A stretch of DNA of 44,832 nt from Thermoleophilia bacterium (GCA_025928515.1 JAICJI010000014.1:1-44832), one strand, 5' to 3'. Counted from the first letter of the stretch, positions 18,401-26,238 are shown. The notes: generated from the letters alone by a model not told the origin. Numbers and translations are program-made.

Positions 18401-20846
18401 TCGTGACCTGCGTCTGGCCCGAGCCGTCCGCGTTCATGACGAAGAGCTGCTGCGTCCCGTTGCGGTCGCTGTCGAAGGCGATCTTCGTGCCGTCGGGCGA
18501 GAACGTCGGCTGGAAGTTCGAGCCCTGCGTCGTGAGCGCGCGCGGGTTGGTGCCGTCGCCGTTGATCGCCCAGATCTGTGTGATGCCTGCGGCGGTGTGC
18601 TGGTAGACGACCGTGTGACCGTCCGGCGAGATCGACGGCAGCGAGTCGGTCACCCCGTCATGCGTGAGCTGCGCGGGGTTCGAACCGTCGGGATTCATCG
18701 TCCAGATCTCCGAGTTGCCCGTGCGGTTCGACTCGAAGGCGATCGCCTGCGGAGCTGCCGGTGCCTCGACGAGCTCGTAGGCGCCGATGTCGCACTGCGG
18801 CCCCTGCGGCCTCGTGATGCCGCGCTGGTCGACCGGCAGACAGTTCCCGTTGTCGCCGTGGTCGACTGCCTCACTGCCGGCCGAAAGCGCCATCGTCGGC
18901 GTCGGGCCGCCGTCGTCCTGCAGCGGGCCGAGCTGCGGGTCGACCTCGGGCCAGTCGGTCGAGTCGACGAAGTTGCAGCTCGTGTCGCTGTCGAGATTGT
19001 TGTGCTCCGAGGTCCAGTTGTCGGCGACATTCGTGCAGTCCCCGTCGGGGTTACTGCCGATGATGGTGCTGACCGCCGTGCTCGGCGTGCGCAGATCGAG
19101 CCCAACCCCAGGGTTGTCCGCGATCGTGACATCTGTCAGCTGAGCACTGCCGCCGCTGTCGACGTAGATGCCGCTGCCGTTGTTGCCTGTGATGGTGGAG
19201 TTCGTGACGGTGATCGGCGCTTCCGAGAAGATCCCGCCGTTGAACTGGGAGTCGACGCCTGCGGCCGCGTTCCCGTTGCCGGAGATCGTGCTGCCCGAGA
19301 CGGTCAGACCCTGGTTGTTGTTCTGGATCCCGACGTCTGTGTTGTTCTGCACGATGCTGTCGTCGAGCTCCAGCAGACCGCCGTCGTTGATCCCTGTATC
19401 CGTGGCGTTCTCGACCGTGACGTCCTTGATCAGCGTCGCGCTGCCACCTCCTCCGACGTCGATGACGTCGCCGACCATGCCGTCGCCGTCTAGGACGGTG
19501 TTCTTTGCCCCGGCGCCAGCGAGGTCGATCCCCCCGGCGTCCGTTTCGGTACCGGTCAAAATGCCGAGGTCGTAGTGACCGGCCGCGATGTCGATCGTCG
19601 CTGCGGCCGGCTGCGAGTTCGCGTACGTGAGCACTCCATCGAGCTGATCGGCGGTCGAGACGAGATAGTTCGTGGGGGCCGCAGGCGTGAACTCATAAGC
19701 GCCGATGTCGCAGGGCGATGCCTGCGCCCGTGTGACGAGACGCTGGTCGGTCACCGGGCAACCGAAAGCGTTGCCCGCGTCGATCGCCTGGCTGCCTGTC
19801 TGGAGGGGTAGGACGTCCGTCGGGGCGTTGCTGTCTACGGCTCCGAGATTCGGGCTGGCGTTCTGCAGATCACCCGCGCCACTGAAGCCGCAGCTCGCGT
19901 CGTCGCTGAGGTTGCCGCCGAGGGACGTGAGCCCCCCGCCCGAACAGTCTTGGGCCGCTCCGTTGCGGGTGTTCCCGGCCAGCAGTGTGTTGGTGAGCTG
20001 GAAGGTTGCGGTGGGAACTCCATTGACAAAGATCCCGCCGCCGTTGCCACCTGCGAGACCGGCGTTCGCGCCGTTGTTCGCAATCGTGGCGTTTGTGAGC
20101 GTGGTCGACCCGACGAGATAGAGGCCGCCGCCGTCGGCCTGCGCCGCGTTGTTCATGATCGTGCTGTTCGTGACCGCCAGCGACAGGAAGTTGATGATTC
20201 CGCCTCCGGTACCGCCGTTGCCGGTCGTGTTGTTCTCGACCGTGCTGCTGAGAATCGTGAGCGTGCCGTCGTTTCCGATCCCGCCACCGGAGTTGTCCGC
20301 CTCGTTGCCCGAGACCATCGAGTCCTTAAGCGTCAGCGTTGCTCCAGAGTCGACATAGATCCCGCCGCCGATCCCGTGGTGAGGCTCGGGTCCGGTGGCT
20401 GCATTCGTGCTGCCGTGCTGGATCGTGACGCCGCCGATGGTGACGGTCCCGGACGTGACTTCGAAGACCCGCTGGCCGTCGGCTGCGCCGTCGATGATCG
20501 TCGAGCGAGCGCCCCCGCCGACGATGTTCACGCTGTGCGAGATCTCGAGCTGGCCGAGCGCGAGGTTGTACTGGCCGGCCGGCACCTCGATCGTCGTTGT
20601 CCCGCTCGAGGCGGGGTTGGTGCAATTACCTTCGCCGACGCCGTCGTTCACCGACGCGATCGCGGCTCGCAGCGAGCATGTGCCCGACCCGTCGTCGGCG
20701 GTCGTGCCCACGACGATCGTCCCCGGAAGCGGGTCGGCCGACGCGCTCGCCGGAAACGCGAGCAGCGTGAACGCGGCCGCCACGGGCAACAGGCCCAGGA
20801 GCCGCAACCTCAGGTTTTTCACTCCCGGTCCGTCCGGGTTGGCCAT
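12453..20846 (-). CDS. Giant exported multidomain protein: CSLREA/beta-helices, TolB-like propeller, PVGST repeats, C25-like peptidase, PxKxF-like tail
   Basis: This is a 2797-residue protein. A signal peptide (about 1-37, ending FPASASA) is followed by a CSLREA-like segment (CSLRAAIASVND near 57) and a right-handed beta-helix with GGGI and N-rich turns (about 60-390). A second beta-helix spans about 390-690. A TolB/PD40 propeller with six SPDGxxIxF-type blades spans about 695-975, followed by a beta-sandwich. PVGST blocks lie between about 1226 and 1789, separated by Leu-rich and beta segments. A gingipain-like C25 region at about 1850-2350 has His2211 and Cys2244, 33 residues apart as in RgpB. 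Ig-like domains and a PxKxF-type ending (GSAVPVVFGLGG, consensus Lys changed to Val) close it. There is no LPXTG anchor. A GGGGGAG Shine-Dalgarno lies 7 bases before the ATG. It is probably a surface or secreted adhesin/protease; function inferred from domains only. Confidence 0.88.
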   Translation of the reverse strand: MANPDGPGVKNLRLRLLGLLPVAAAFTLLAFPASASADPLPGTIVVGTTADDGSGTCSLRAAIASVNDGVGEGNCTNPASSGTTTIEVPAGQYNLALGQLEISHSVNIVGGGARSTIIDGAADGQRVFEVTSGTVTIGGVTIQHGSTNAATGPEPHHGIGGGIYVDSGATLTLKDSMVSGNEADNSGGGIGNDGTLTILSSTVENNTTGNGGTGGGIINFLSLAVTNSTIMNNAAQADGGGLYLVGSTTLTNATIANNGANAGLAGGNGGGIFVNGVPTATFQLTNTLLAGNTRNGAAQDCSGGGLTSLGGNLSDDASCGFSGAGDLQNASPNLGAVDSNAPTDVLPLQTGSQAIDAGNAFGCPVTDQRLVTRAQASPCDIGAYEFTPAAPTNYLVSTADQLDGVLTYANSQPAAATIDIAAGHYDLGILTGTETDAGGIDLAGAGAKNTVLDGDGMVGDVIDVGGGGSATLIKDVTVENATDTGINDGGLLELDDSIVQNNTDVGIQNNNQGLTVSGSTISGNGNAAAGVDSQFNGGIFSEAPITVTNSTITGNNGSGIYVDSGGSAQLTDVTIADNPGVGLDLRTPSTAVSTIIGSNPDGDCTNVADNWTSEHNNLDSDTSCNFVDSTDWPEVDPQLGPLQDDGGPTPTMALSAGSEAVDHGDNGNCLPVDQRGITRPQGPQCDIGAYELVEAPAAPQAIAFESNRTGNSEIWTMNPDGSNPAQLTHDGVTDSLPSISPDGHTVVYQHTAAGITQIWAINGDGTNPRALTTQGSNFQPTFSPDGTKIAFDSDRNGTQQLFVMNADGSGQTQVTNMGGTVGVGGSSWSPTGSRIAISDDESGNNEIYTVDAGTGTPSAALTSSGQNRNPQWSPDGSEILFVSDRCTSQAPFCGGGDSVFLMNADGSNQQNLTQAPIFDADPAWSPDGAKIAFVRDLGGQNFNVFTANADGTNQVQLTFGSAPSRNSFPDWGTQPSAAGQLEGSFTQAVVKPVDLTGAGTSDWALWSYNSSAVPASLTPNETKASGGRKISDLTVVNGNGTPTRGFGGFTDNLVPFNFDWTDGSPDAAVSGGHGGLTAPAVGQGLSFTVPAGKGLQRLTIWTSAHYANGTLTAHLSDGSAPDYSQTIDAEPGQFGGVSENVPTIFTLEYEASGPGQTLTVTWTDDTNNGCPGCDDIVLYAAALDSGLSNLTVNATPSSAGAGIDQVPINIIPNAWISFFAGSTNSAPVGSTPVGSTPVGSTPVGSTPVGSTPVGSTPVGSTPVGSTGLFDLPVGSTPVGSTALSSVLLSQVQLHGVAWDQILCGSLVNKPLTAITLQDVKQSAEQCSDGNTSLQHLEALPLSKVDLGTTLLRTVHWATLLMGNTPLSALPGGFEAWCGTQGNIPADGGSCSNATENTTVLQLDVAGQLGSAPVGSTPVGSTPVGSTPVGSTPVGSTDILASRLATIPLADIDRLDGDLATVVDCGNVDCSPGTTATLGDAQTANAILPNVKFAAIKNAMAANNITINDLVVAIIGAAGFPWETLPIQGLQPYSATKSKVTYTIGNDVDCSLVSQFVLTAHLPAGFFPVDGSAQFSIGNNPAQPAGAPDVVGIDAAEAAKQNAYKWTIGCPAGDNAIESVSLSFDAWVGLNLGTFKTNVDVATAVAKISATGAPVTVHQNPEASDPTTASEIKPDTLVAGHIAFSGEQAFYKVKLTDSQGNPLPTGTRISASLNVPDNADLDLTMSAPAAPSFFTTPVGSTPVGSTPIEDSAIGFQGSGVALPPDTLGDVPVGSTPVGSTPVGSTPVGSTSANRDSGVNEDAGIITAGQGGYVTIGVSGYNGAASQKPFVLRVQETPPPPLPHCSARTFPNGAPSSFAAGALPSSLPTTTKTLFIVNKQRLTAMYGSTAVTPLLNSLGTLAARSEVAGSVLFVDGNAGVRSAYSAWDSTPCDTTARNNVVRSINDVVATYRNSSAGLPNLHYIVLVGSDEAGPPMADAPDPVLLSPEENEANDLAFTTNGLTNGNATYASAAQNNILTDGAYGAFTNIPWLGRSLLLPQISISRLVETPADMVGQITRYLQSSGYTGTPQSGVGTLNPTSALVTGYDFLADGAQSVESNLKSNFPGALSVSDNLPSGAPAINVPGSAWKAGTAYRIGDIVHPTIPNGLTFQAQNAGTSGRSEPLWPLTVVGVVPSDNGIIWQAIAPWTASDVLSAALASTSVPPSILAINAHYDQYELEAANGDLANSGQASAALAARILFTMGCHGGLNIPDTLSGGTAPGGKYLDWPQLYARDQVATYIANTGYGYGDTASVALSERLMSLFAKNLRSDSGSVGEEWVNALQQYFATAGAYDVYDEKVMEETTFYGLPFWHFSGAPSGSSFTPLTTSADPITGTQSATITFPGAGATSGTQFGLYRPNLPITSQQVTSSLPARGVWIKNLSSNDAMNVTANLGYPTVDLSAHEPAPDVSPIFFPASPFTLEHSVAFGSERDYLNVSDQFRPTGVGDAGTQRHFGSGTFEIFYSQSADQVAPLISEVNVSDTGGVATVTARVSDDSGHVAEVAALVNDGSWHYLQLTQSTLDPTLWTGTISVSRDPEVFVEATDGSNVSYSANKGQNFTSTNSNTPPSGVRILLQAPVGPYGQGQTVIATYQCGPAAAQCIGTVPNGSPIDTSTFGVHTFVVQAFDADGILIGSLERTYVVQYPFAGFFAPVDNEPVLNVVKAGSAVPVVFGLGGNQGLDIFASGYPRSQTIACDASAPADGIESTVSAGGSSLSYNTSTGRYTYVWKTDKSWAGTCRALIVKTKDGVTHRADFKFN
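15480..15539 (-). repeat. PVGST repeat block D (4 copies)
   Basis: Four tandem 15-base units encode PVGST, at residues 1770-1789 of the giant protein. They differ mainly at third codon positions, which suggests selection on the peptide. Confidence 0.95.
15612..15641 (-). repeat. PVGST repeat block C (2 copies)
   Basis: Two tandem PVGST units are followed by PIEDS, which looks like a decayed third copy. They lie 24 residues before block D. Confidence 0.9.
16539..16613 (-). repeat. PVGST repeat block B (5 copies)
   Basis: Five exact PVGST copies in frame (75 bases), preceded by GSA and followed by DILASRLATIPLADIDRL. Confidence 0.95.
17004..17033 (-). repeat. PVGST repeat block A2 (2 copies)
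   Basis: Two PVGST copies separated from the main block A by GLFDL, and followed by a Leu-rich segment (ALSSVLLSQVQLHGV). Confidence 0.93.
17049..17168 (-). repeat. PVGST repeat block A1 (8 copies)
   Basis: Eight perfect tandem copies of PVGST (120 bases), the longest block, placed after the beta-sandwich domain. The DNA unit is 15 bases with silent variation between copies. Confidence 0.96.
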
Positions 20847-20897
20847 GCCCTAACTCCCCCTTGCCGCACCGACCGGCACCACCCGGTCCCGCCTTGG

Positions 20898-20926
20898 ACA
20901 ATGCGCCCCTTCCCGTTTCTTGTCAA
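20898..20926 (-). promoter_or_regulatory. Candidate sigma-70 promoter of the giant protein gene
   Basis: On the minus strand a perfect TTGACA (20926-20921) is separated by 17 bases from CATTGT (20903-20898). A start near 20891 would give a leader of about 45 bases to the ATG at 20846. The -10 is poor (3 of 6), so this is a candidate only. Confidence 0.4.
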
Positions 20927-20945
20927 TAGGGGCAGAATCGATCGC

Positions 20946-23900
20946 GTGGGGGTACCGCAGGACGAGACCCGGGTCGACGGAGGGAGTGCGCTCGTCCCCT
21001 ACCTGCCGCGGATCACGCTCGAGTGGCTGCGGGACGCGCCCGCCGAGCGGCACCGCGTGCTCCCCGGGACGATGGCGTTCGTCGACGTCTCGGGGTTCAC
21101 CGCGATGTCGGAGCGGCTCGCGCCGAAGGGCCGCCTCGGCGCCGAGGAGGTCACAGACGTCATGAGCGCCACGTTCGGGCGGCTCCTCACGGTGGCCTAC
21201 GAGCTCGGCGGCGGGCTCGTCAAGCTCGGCGGCGATGCGTTGCTCCTCTTCTTCGACGGCGACGGGCACGCCGCTCGCGCGTGCGCCGCGGCCTGGGGCA
21301 TGCGCGACTCGCTCGCTGCGCTCGGCCCGCTCCAGACGTCCGTCGGTGCGGTGGAGCTGAAGATGCACGTCGGTGTTCACAGCGGCGACTTCGAGTTCTT
21401 CCTCGTGGGCAGCCGCCACGGCGAGCTGATCGTCGCAGGGCGGAACGCCATCGTCACGGTGGAGATGGAGGACACGGCCGAAGCCGGCGAGATCGCGTTG
21501 AGCGACGCGACGGCTGCCGAGCTCGACGCGGCCTGCCTCGGCGACCGCAAGGGTGCAGGGACGCTCCTCGCGGCGCCGCCGCCCGTGGCGTTCACCGGCA
21601 TTCCGGCCCTTCCCGACGCCGGCGAGCTCGCCGTGGCCGGCTGCATCCCGGAGGCACTTCGCGGGCTCCTCGCGGCCGGGCGGGTCGAGAGCGAACATCG
21701 GCGCGCGGCGGTTGCGTTCGTTCGCTTCGGCGGCGGCGGGGAGGAGCTCGACACCGACTCGGTCGAGGAAGTGGTCGACGTGCTGCAGGAAGCCGCGGCC
21801 GCCCACGGGGTCTGCTTCCTCGAGACCGATATCGACGGCGTCGGCGGCAGGGCAGTGCTCGTCGCGGGGGTGCCGACCACCGCGGGCGAGGACGAGGAGC
21901 GCCTGCTGCGCACTGTGCGCGCGGCCGTCGACGCAGGAACGAGGCTGCCGCTGTACGTGGGCGTCGCCGCCGGCAACGTCTTCGCCGGCCGCATCGGGCC
22001 GCCTTACCGACAAGCATTCACGATCCTCGGCGGCACCGCGGCACTCGCCGCCAGGCTGATGGCGAAGGCTGACGCACGGTCGATCTTGACCACTCCCGAC
22101 CTGCTCGAGCGATCGCGGACGGTGTTCGCCACCGAGGCGGTCGGCTCGCTGGCGCTGAAGGGAAAGGCGCAGCCGGTCGACGCCGTCGCGGTCGGCGAGG
22201 TGACCGGTGCGCGGACGCTCGTCGCGCCGAAGCGGCTGCCGCTCGTCGACCGCCAGCGCGAGCTGCCGATCCTCGACGCGGCACTCGTGCCGGTGCGGAT
22301 GGGGTTCGGCAGCTTCGTCGAGCTCATCGGGGACGCGGGCATAGGCAAGTCGCGGATCCTCGAGGAGCTCGTCGACCGGGCGGAGGGCCTCACGCTCGTC
22401 AGCGCCGCGTGCGAGCAGTACGAGGCGACGACGCCGTACTTCCCGTTCCGGAAGCTGCTGCGTGGAGTGCTCGACGTCGAGGTCGACGGCGACCCCGACG
22501 CGAACTCGGCGCTGCTCGCCGAGCGGCTCGAGCAGATCGACAGCGAGCTCGTGCCGTGGGCGCCGCTCGTCGCCGACGTCATCGACGCCCCGGTGCACAC
22601 GACGCCCGAGGCGGACGACCTGCAGCCGGCGTTCCGGCGCGCGCGGCTGCACGGCGTCGTCGAGACCGTGCTCGGCGAGCTGCTCGAGCCTCCGACGCTT
22701 CTGCTCATGGAGGACGTGCACTGGATGGACGAGGCGTCGTCGGACCTGCTGCGGCACCTCGGCAGCCGGGTCACGTCCAAGCCCTGGCTCGTCTGTGCGA
22801 CGCGACGGCCCGGTGAGACCGGCTTCCTTGCCGCTGCCGGAACGCCGCCGGTGCCGGCGATGTCGCTCAGGCTCGACCCGCTGCCGGAAGCGGACGCGAA
22901 CGAGCTCGCGGTGGCCGCAGGGGCGGAAGGGCTCCAGCCCGAGGAGCTGGCCGCCCTCACCGAGCGCGCTGGCGGCAACCCGCTCTTCGTCCAGGAGCTG
23001 GTCGCAGCCACGCGCGGCTCGGACCAGGGCGTCGACGAGCTGCCGGAGAGCGTCGAGGGCGTGCTGACGAGCCGCATCGACAGCCTCGCCCCGGGAGACC
23101 GCTCGCTGCTTCGCTGGGCCTCCGTCCTCGGCTCCAGCTTCTCGAGCGACTTGATCGCGCGGGTGCTCGAGGACGACTCCGACGCCGCCCTCGACGCCGA
23201 GTCGTGGGACCGTCTGGCGGAGTTCGTCGAGCGGGACCCGTACGTGCCGGGCACCTTCCAGTTCCGCCACGCGCTGATCCGCGACGCCGCCTATGAGGGT
23301 CTCTCCTTCCGGCGCCGCCGCGAGCTGCATGCACGTGTCGCCGACGTCCTGCGCGAGACGGCGGCCGACGAGGAGGAGGCAGCGGCGACGCTCTCCCTCC
23401 ACTTCTCGCTCGCCGACCGGCATGCCGAGACGTGGCGCTTCTCCCTGCTCGCCGCCGAGCGCGCGCGGGCCAAGTTCGCGAACGCCGACGCGGCGGAGCT
23501 CTATCGACGCGCTCTCGCCGTCGCCGAGCAGGTGCCCGAGCTCGAGCCCGCAGAGGTCGGCCGGGTGTGGGAAGGGCTCGCCGACGTGCTCGAGCTCGGC
23601 GGCGACTACAAAGAGGCCCGCCTCGCCTACCGCCACGCGAGGGCCCGGCTCCGGCTGGATCCGGACGCGCTCGCCGGCCTCAGCCTCAAGGAGGGCCGGC
23701 TGCGCGAGAACGAAGGGCACTACGCCGAGGCGCTCCGCTGGTACGAGCGCGGACTGCGCCGAGCGGACGAGCTCGCCGGCCCGGCCCGCACCCTCCACCG
23801 GCTCCGTCTCTCCCTCGGCTATGCGGCCGCGCGCTTCCGGCAGGGCGCGTTCGAGGAATGTGTCGAGTGGGTCGAGCGCGTGATCGAGGACGCGCGTGCC

Positions 23901-24749
23901 GCCGGCGCACTGCCCGACCTCGCCCATGCCTACTACCTCGGCCACCTCGCGTACACCTCGCTCGGCAGCCCGAAGCGCAACGAGGTGCGCGAGCTCGCGC
24001 TGCCGATCTACGAGGAGCTCGGCGACCTCCTCGGCCAGGCGAATGCACTTAACAACCTCGGGATCGACGCCTACTACGAGGGCCGCTGGGACGAGGCGCT
24101 CGAGTTCTACAGCCGCAGCCGCGCGGCCCGCGAGCGCATCGGCGACGTGGTAGGGGCGGCGACGATCCTGAACAACATCGCCGAGATCCTGTCCGACCAG
24201 GGGCGGATCGAGGAGGCCGAGGCTGAGCTGCGCGAGGTCCGGTCTGTCTGCGAGGCGGCGGGCTCGCGCCTGATGACGGCGGTCGCCGACGCGAACCTGG
24301 GCCGCGCCGCGGCGAGGGCCGGCCGCACCGACGAGGCGCGCGAGCTCCTCTCCGCCGCCATCGCTTCACTCCGCGAGATCGACGCGGGCAGCTTCGTGGT
24401 CGAAGTGCAGGCGCGGCTCGCCGAGGCGGCCCTCTTCGCCGGCGACTTCGAGGGAGCCCTCACCGGAGCGGGCCTGGCCGAGGCGATCACAGGCACGTCC
24501 GCGCCGCGGGCTGTGCAAGCGCTCCTCGATCGGGTGCGCGGGCAGGCGCTTTCGCGCATGGGCCAAAGCGACGCTGCGAGTCGAGAGCTCGACGAGAGCC
24601 TGCGCATCGCGCGCGAAGGCGGGATGCTCTACGAGGTCGCGCTCACACTCGACGCGCGAGCGCGTCTCACGAGCTCGAGCGAGGACGCCGCAGAGGCACA
24701 GGGCATCCTCCAGGCGCTCGACGTCGTCCGCGTGCCCGAGATTCCCTAG
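20946..24749 (+). CDS. Tandem class III cyclase-homology / AAA ATPase / TPR signalling protein
   Basis: From the GTG at 20946 this is 1267 residues. Cyclase-homology domain 1 starts with MAFVDVSGFTAMSERLA (43 on) and KLGGDALLLFF. Domain 2 (about 255-410) has TDIDGVGGRAVLVAG and GGTAALAARLMAKA but lacks the first metal Asp. A STAND/AAA ATPase follows with Walker A GDAGIGKS (463-470) and Walker B LLLMEDVHWMDE (about 585-596). The C-terminal 400 residues are helical repeats of TPR type (for example ALNNLGIDAYYEGRWDEALEFYSRS). Such proteins couple nucleotide cyclase and NTPase modules in actinobacterial signalling; ligand and product are unknown. Upstream codons in the same frame lie antisense to the giant gene and were excluded; an ATG at 20901 is the alternative start. 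It ends sharing CTAG with the lipid kinase gene. Confidence 0.88.
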   Translation: MGVPQDETRVDGGSALVPYLPRITLEWLRDAPAERHRVLPGTMAFVDVSGFTAMSERLAPKGRLGAEEVTDVMSATFGRLLTVAYELGGGLVKLGGDALLLFFDGDGHAARACAAAWGMRDSLAALGPLQTSVGAVELKMHVGVHSGDFEFFLVGSRHGELIVAGRNAIVTVEMEDTAEAGEIALSDATAAELDAACLGDRKGAGTLLAAPPPVAFTGIPALPDAGELAVAGCIPEALRGLLAAGRVESEHRRAAVAFVRFGGGGEELDTDSVEEVVDVLQEAAAAHGVCFLETDIDGVGGRAVLVAGVPTTAGEDEERLLRTVRAAVDAGTRLPLYVGVAAGNVFAGRIGPPYRQAFTILGGTAALAARLMAKADARSILTTPDLLERSRTVFATEAVGSLALKGKAQPVDAVAVGEVTGARTLVAPKRLPLVDRQRELPILDAALVPVRMGFGSFVELIGDAGIGKSRILEELVDRAEGLTLVSAACEQYEATTPYFPFRKLLRGVLDVEVDGDPDANSALLAERLEQIDSELVPWAPLVADVIDAPVHTTPEADDLQPAFRRARLHGVVETVLGELLEPPTLLLMEDVHWMDEASSDLLRHLGSRVTSKPWLVCATRRPGETGFLAAAGTPPVPAMSLRLDPLPEADANELAVAAGAEGLQPEELAALTERAGGNPLFVQELVAATRGSDQGVDELPESVEGVLTSRIDSLAPGDRSLLRWASVLGSSFSSDLIARVLEDDSDAALDAESWDRLAEFVERDPYVPGTFQFRHALIRDAAYEGLSFRRRRELHARVADVLRETAADEEEAAATLSLHFSLADRHAETWRFSLLAAERARAKFANADAAELYRRALAVAEQVPELEPAEVGRVWEGLADVLELGGDYKEARLAYRHARARLRLDPDALAGLSLKEGRLRENEGHYAEALRWYERGLRRADELAGPARTLHRLRLSLGYAAARFRQGAFEECVEWVERVIEDARAAGALPDLAHAYYLGHLAYTSLGSPKRNEVRELALPIYEELGDLLGQANALNNLGIDAYYEGRWDEALEFYSRSRAARERIGDVVGAATILNNIAEILSDQGRIEEAEAELREVRSVCEAAGSRLMTAVADANLGRAAARAGRTDEARELLSAAIASLREIDAGSFVVEVQARLAEAALFAGDFEGALTGAGLAEAITGTSAPRAVQALLDRVRGQALSRMGQSDAASRELDESLRIAREGGMLYEVALTLDARARLTSSSEDAAEAQGILQALDVVRVPEIP

Positions 24750-25636
24750 ACGAGCACGGACACGGCGTCGCGCTCGGCTTCGAACAGCGCAGCCGTGACG
24801 TCACCGAGGTCCTCGCCGTCGACGTGGAGCGGCATCGGCCGGTCGCACGTGATCTCGACCCGGTCGAGGTCGTGCCCGTACAGGTACGGGCCGTGGCGCA
24901 CCCGCCCGGTGAGCAGGCGAATCGCAGTCCCCACCAGCGTCCGGCGGCGGACACGTATAGGCGCCACGAGGTCGAGCCCGAGCTCGAAGCGAGCCTCCGG
25001 CGCGATCGGGAGCGGCAGGCGCTTCGCATACGTGTACGGGTTGCCGTTCGCGATGAAGGCGAGCGCCGCCCGCCCGTAGCCGGCGATCTCGAGCTGAGGC
25101 TCGAGATGGCCGCGCTCGGCGGCGAGCGCACCCACGATCGCGAGCGCGAAGGCGAGGTCGCCGGGACGCTTGCCGTCCTCCCTCCGGCCGAGCGCATCGA
25201 CGCGGCGCACGGCCTCCGCATCGAGCCCGATGCCGGCGCTGAACGCGAAGCGTCGCTCGTTGACTCGGCCGACAGTGATCCGCCGGGTTCGCTCCTTCTC
25301 GATCGCGTCCGCCACGGCGCGCGCCGCCTCTACCGCGTCGGCCGACAGACCGAGACCACGGGAGAGGACGCTCGTACCGCCGCCCGGAAGAAAGCCGACC
25401 GGCACGTCGTGCGGCAGTCCGTTCAGCGCCTCGTTGAAGCCGCCGTCGCCCGAGAAGACGACGACCGCGTCCGCGCCGCCGCCACCCGCCTCGGTCACGA
25501 GCTCCGTCGCGTGACCGGGGCGCTCCGTCAGCACGACGTCGACCGCGGCGACCCGCTCGAGCTCGGCGCGCACGGCCGCGAGCCCTTCCTCGCTCACGCG
25601 GGTCGCGAACGGGTTGACGACGAGGAAGACCTTCAC
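24746..25636 (-). CDS. Diacylglycerol kinase family lipid kinase
   Basis: This 296-residue protein of the DagK/YegS fold starts with VFLVVNPFAT and has the nucleotide loop VVFSGDGGFNEALNGL and VGFLPGGGTSVLSRGLGL. A C-terminal beta-sandwich follows, ending in MPLHVDGEDLG, the usual family ending (xxxxDGE). It phosphorylates a lipid at the membrane face; diacylglycerol, sphingoid base or mannosylated lipid are possible. The GTG start overlaps the stop of the tetR gene (GTGA), so both form one transcription unit. Confidence 0.9.
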   Translation of the reverse strand: MKVFLVVNPFATRVSEEGLAAVRAELERVAAVDVVLTERPGHATELVTEAGGGGADAVVVFSGDGGFNEALNGLPHDVPVGFLPGGGTSVLSRGLGLSADAVEAARAVADAIEKERTRRITVGRVNERRFAFSAGIGLDAEAVRRVDALGRREDGKRPGDLAFALAIVGALAAERGHLEPQLEIAGYGRAALAFIANGNPYTYAKRLPLPIAPEARFELGLDLVAPIRVRRRTLVGTAIRLLTGRVRHGPYLYGHDLDRVEITCDRPMPLHVDGEDLGDVTAALFEAERDAVSVLV

Positions 25637-26205
25637 CGGCTCGCGTAGCCGCGCATCCCGTCGAGCAGGAGCGCGGTGAATCGGTCGGCCAACTCGTCCG
25701 TTTCGGAACCCGGCCGGAGCCAGGTGTACGCCCAGTTCGCCGCAGACAAAGCGAGCAGCGCCGCCGTCGCGTCGTCGAGGTCGGCGCGCAGCTCCCCGAG
25801 CTCGCGTCCCTCGCGGAAGAGCGCGCGGAACCGCTCCTCGTAGCGGCGCCGCTCGGTGACGAACTCGTCACGCCGCTCGCCCTCGAGGTAGCGCCACTCG
25901 CGGACGAACACCGTCGCGACATCGAGCTGCTCGGCGACGACGCGGAGGTGTGCCCGGAGCGCAGCCCGGATCCGCTCGACGACCGGCCCTTCGTCGGCCA
26001 CCGCGTCGAGCGCGGCATGGAAGGCGGCGGAGCCCTCGCGCGCGACCTCCCACAGCAGGTCCGCCTTCGACTCGATGTGCGCGTACAGCGAGCCTTTCTG
26101 CACGCCCATCGCCTCGGCGAGGTCGCCGATCGACGTGCCGTGGTAGCCCTTCTCCGCGAAGAGGCGAGCGGCGGTGCGGGTCAGCTCGGTGCGGCGGGCG
26201 GACAT
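25633..26205 (-). CDS. TetR family regulator, probable PaaR-like repressor of the phenylacetate genes
   Basis: This 190-residue protein has the TetR HTH at about residues 10-45 (AARLFAEKGYHGTSIGDLAEAMGVQKGSLYAHIESKADLL), followed by a helical ligand domain. It is divergent from paaA with 42 bases between starts. A perfect palindrome lies in that gap, the usual arrangement for TetR-type control of paa genes by phenylacetyl-CoA in Gram-positives. The link to paa is inferred from position. It is co-transcribed with the lipid kinase. Confidence 0.88.
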   Translation of the reverse strand: MSARRTELTRTAARLFAEKGYHGTSIGDLAEAMGVQKGSLYAHIESKADLLWEVAREGSAAFHAALDAVADEGPVVERIRAALRAHLRVVAEQLDVATVFVREWRYLEGERRDEFVTERRRYEERFRALFREGRELGELRADLDDATAALLALSAANWAYTWLRPGSETDELADRFTALLLDGMRGYASR

Positions 26206-26206
26206 C

Positions 26207-26238
26207 TACAATTGAGAGGCTAACGATCGTTCGGAAGG
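26207..26238 (+). promoter_or_regulatory. paa promoter -10, TetR operator and ribosome binding site
   Basis: TACAAT at 26207-26212 fits a -10 box for paaA. The perfect 10-base palindrome AACGATCGTT at 26222-26231 sits over the expected start point, as expected for a repressor site. GGAAGG (26233-26238) is the Shine-Dalgarno for the GTG at 26248. No convincing -35 is seen. Confidence 0.6.

Noticed and set aside
19950-20945. N-terminal extension of the cyclase frame by about 330 residues
   Set aside because: It is antisense to the giant gene and composed of Arg/Asp-rich low-complexity translation. The cyclase motif starts about 40 residues after 20946.
20850-23945. A 1031-residue minus-strand frame opposite the cyclase gene
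   Set aside because: It is an Arg/Glu-rich shadow of a strongly coding plus-strand frame with clear motifs, and it has no recognisable domain.
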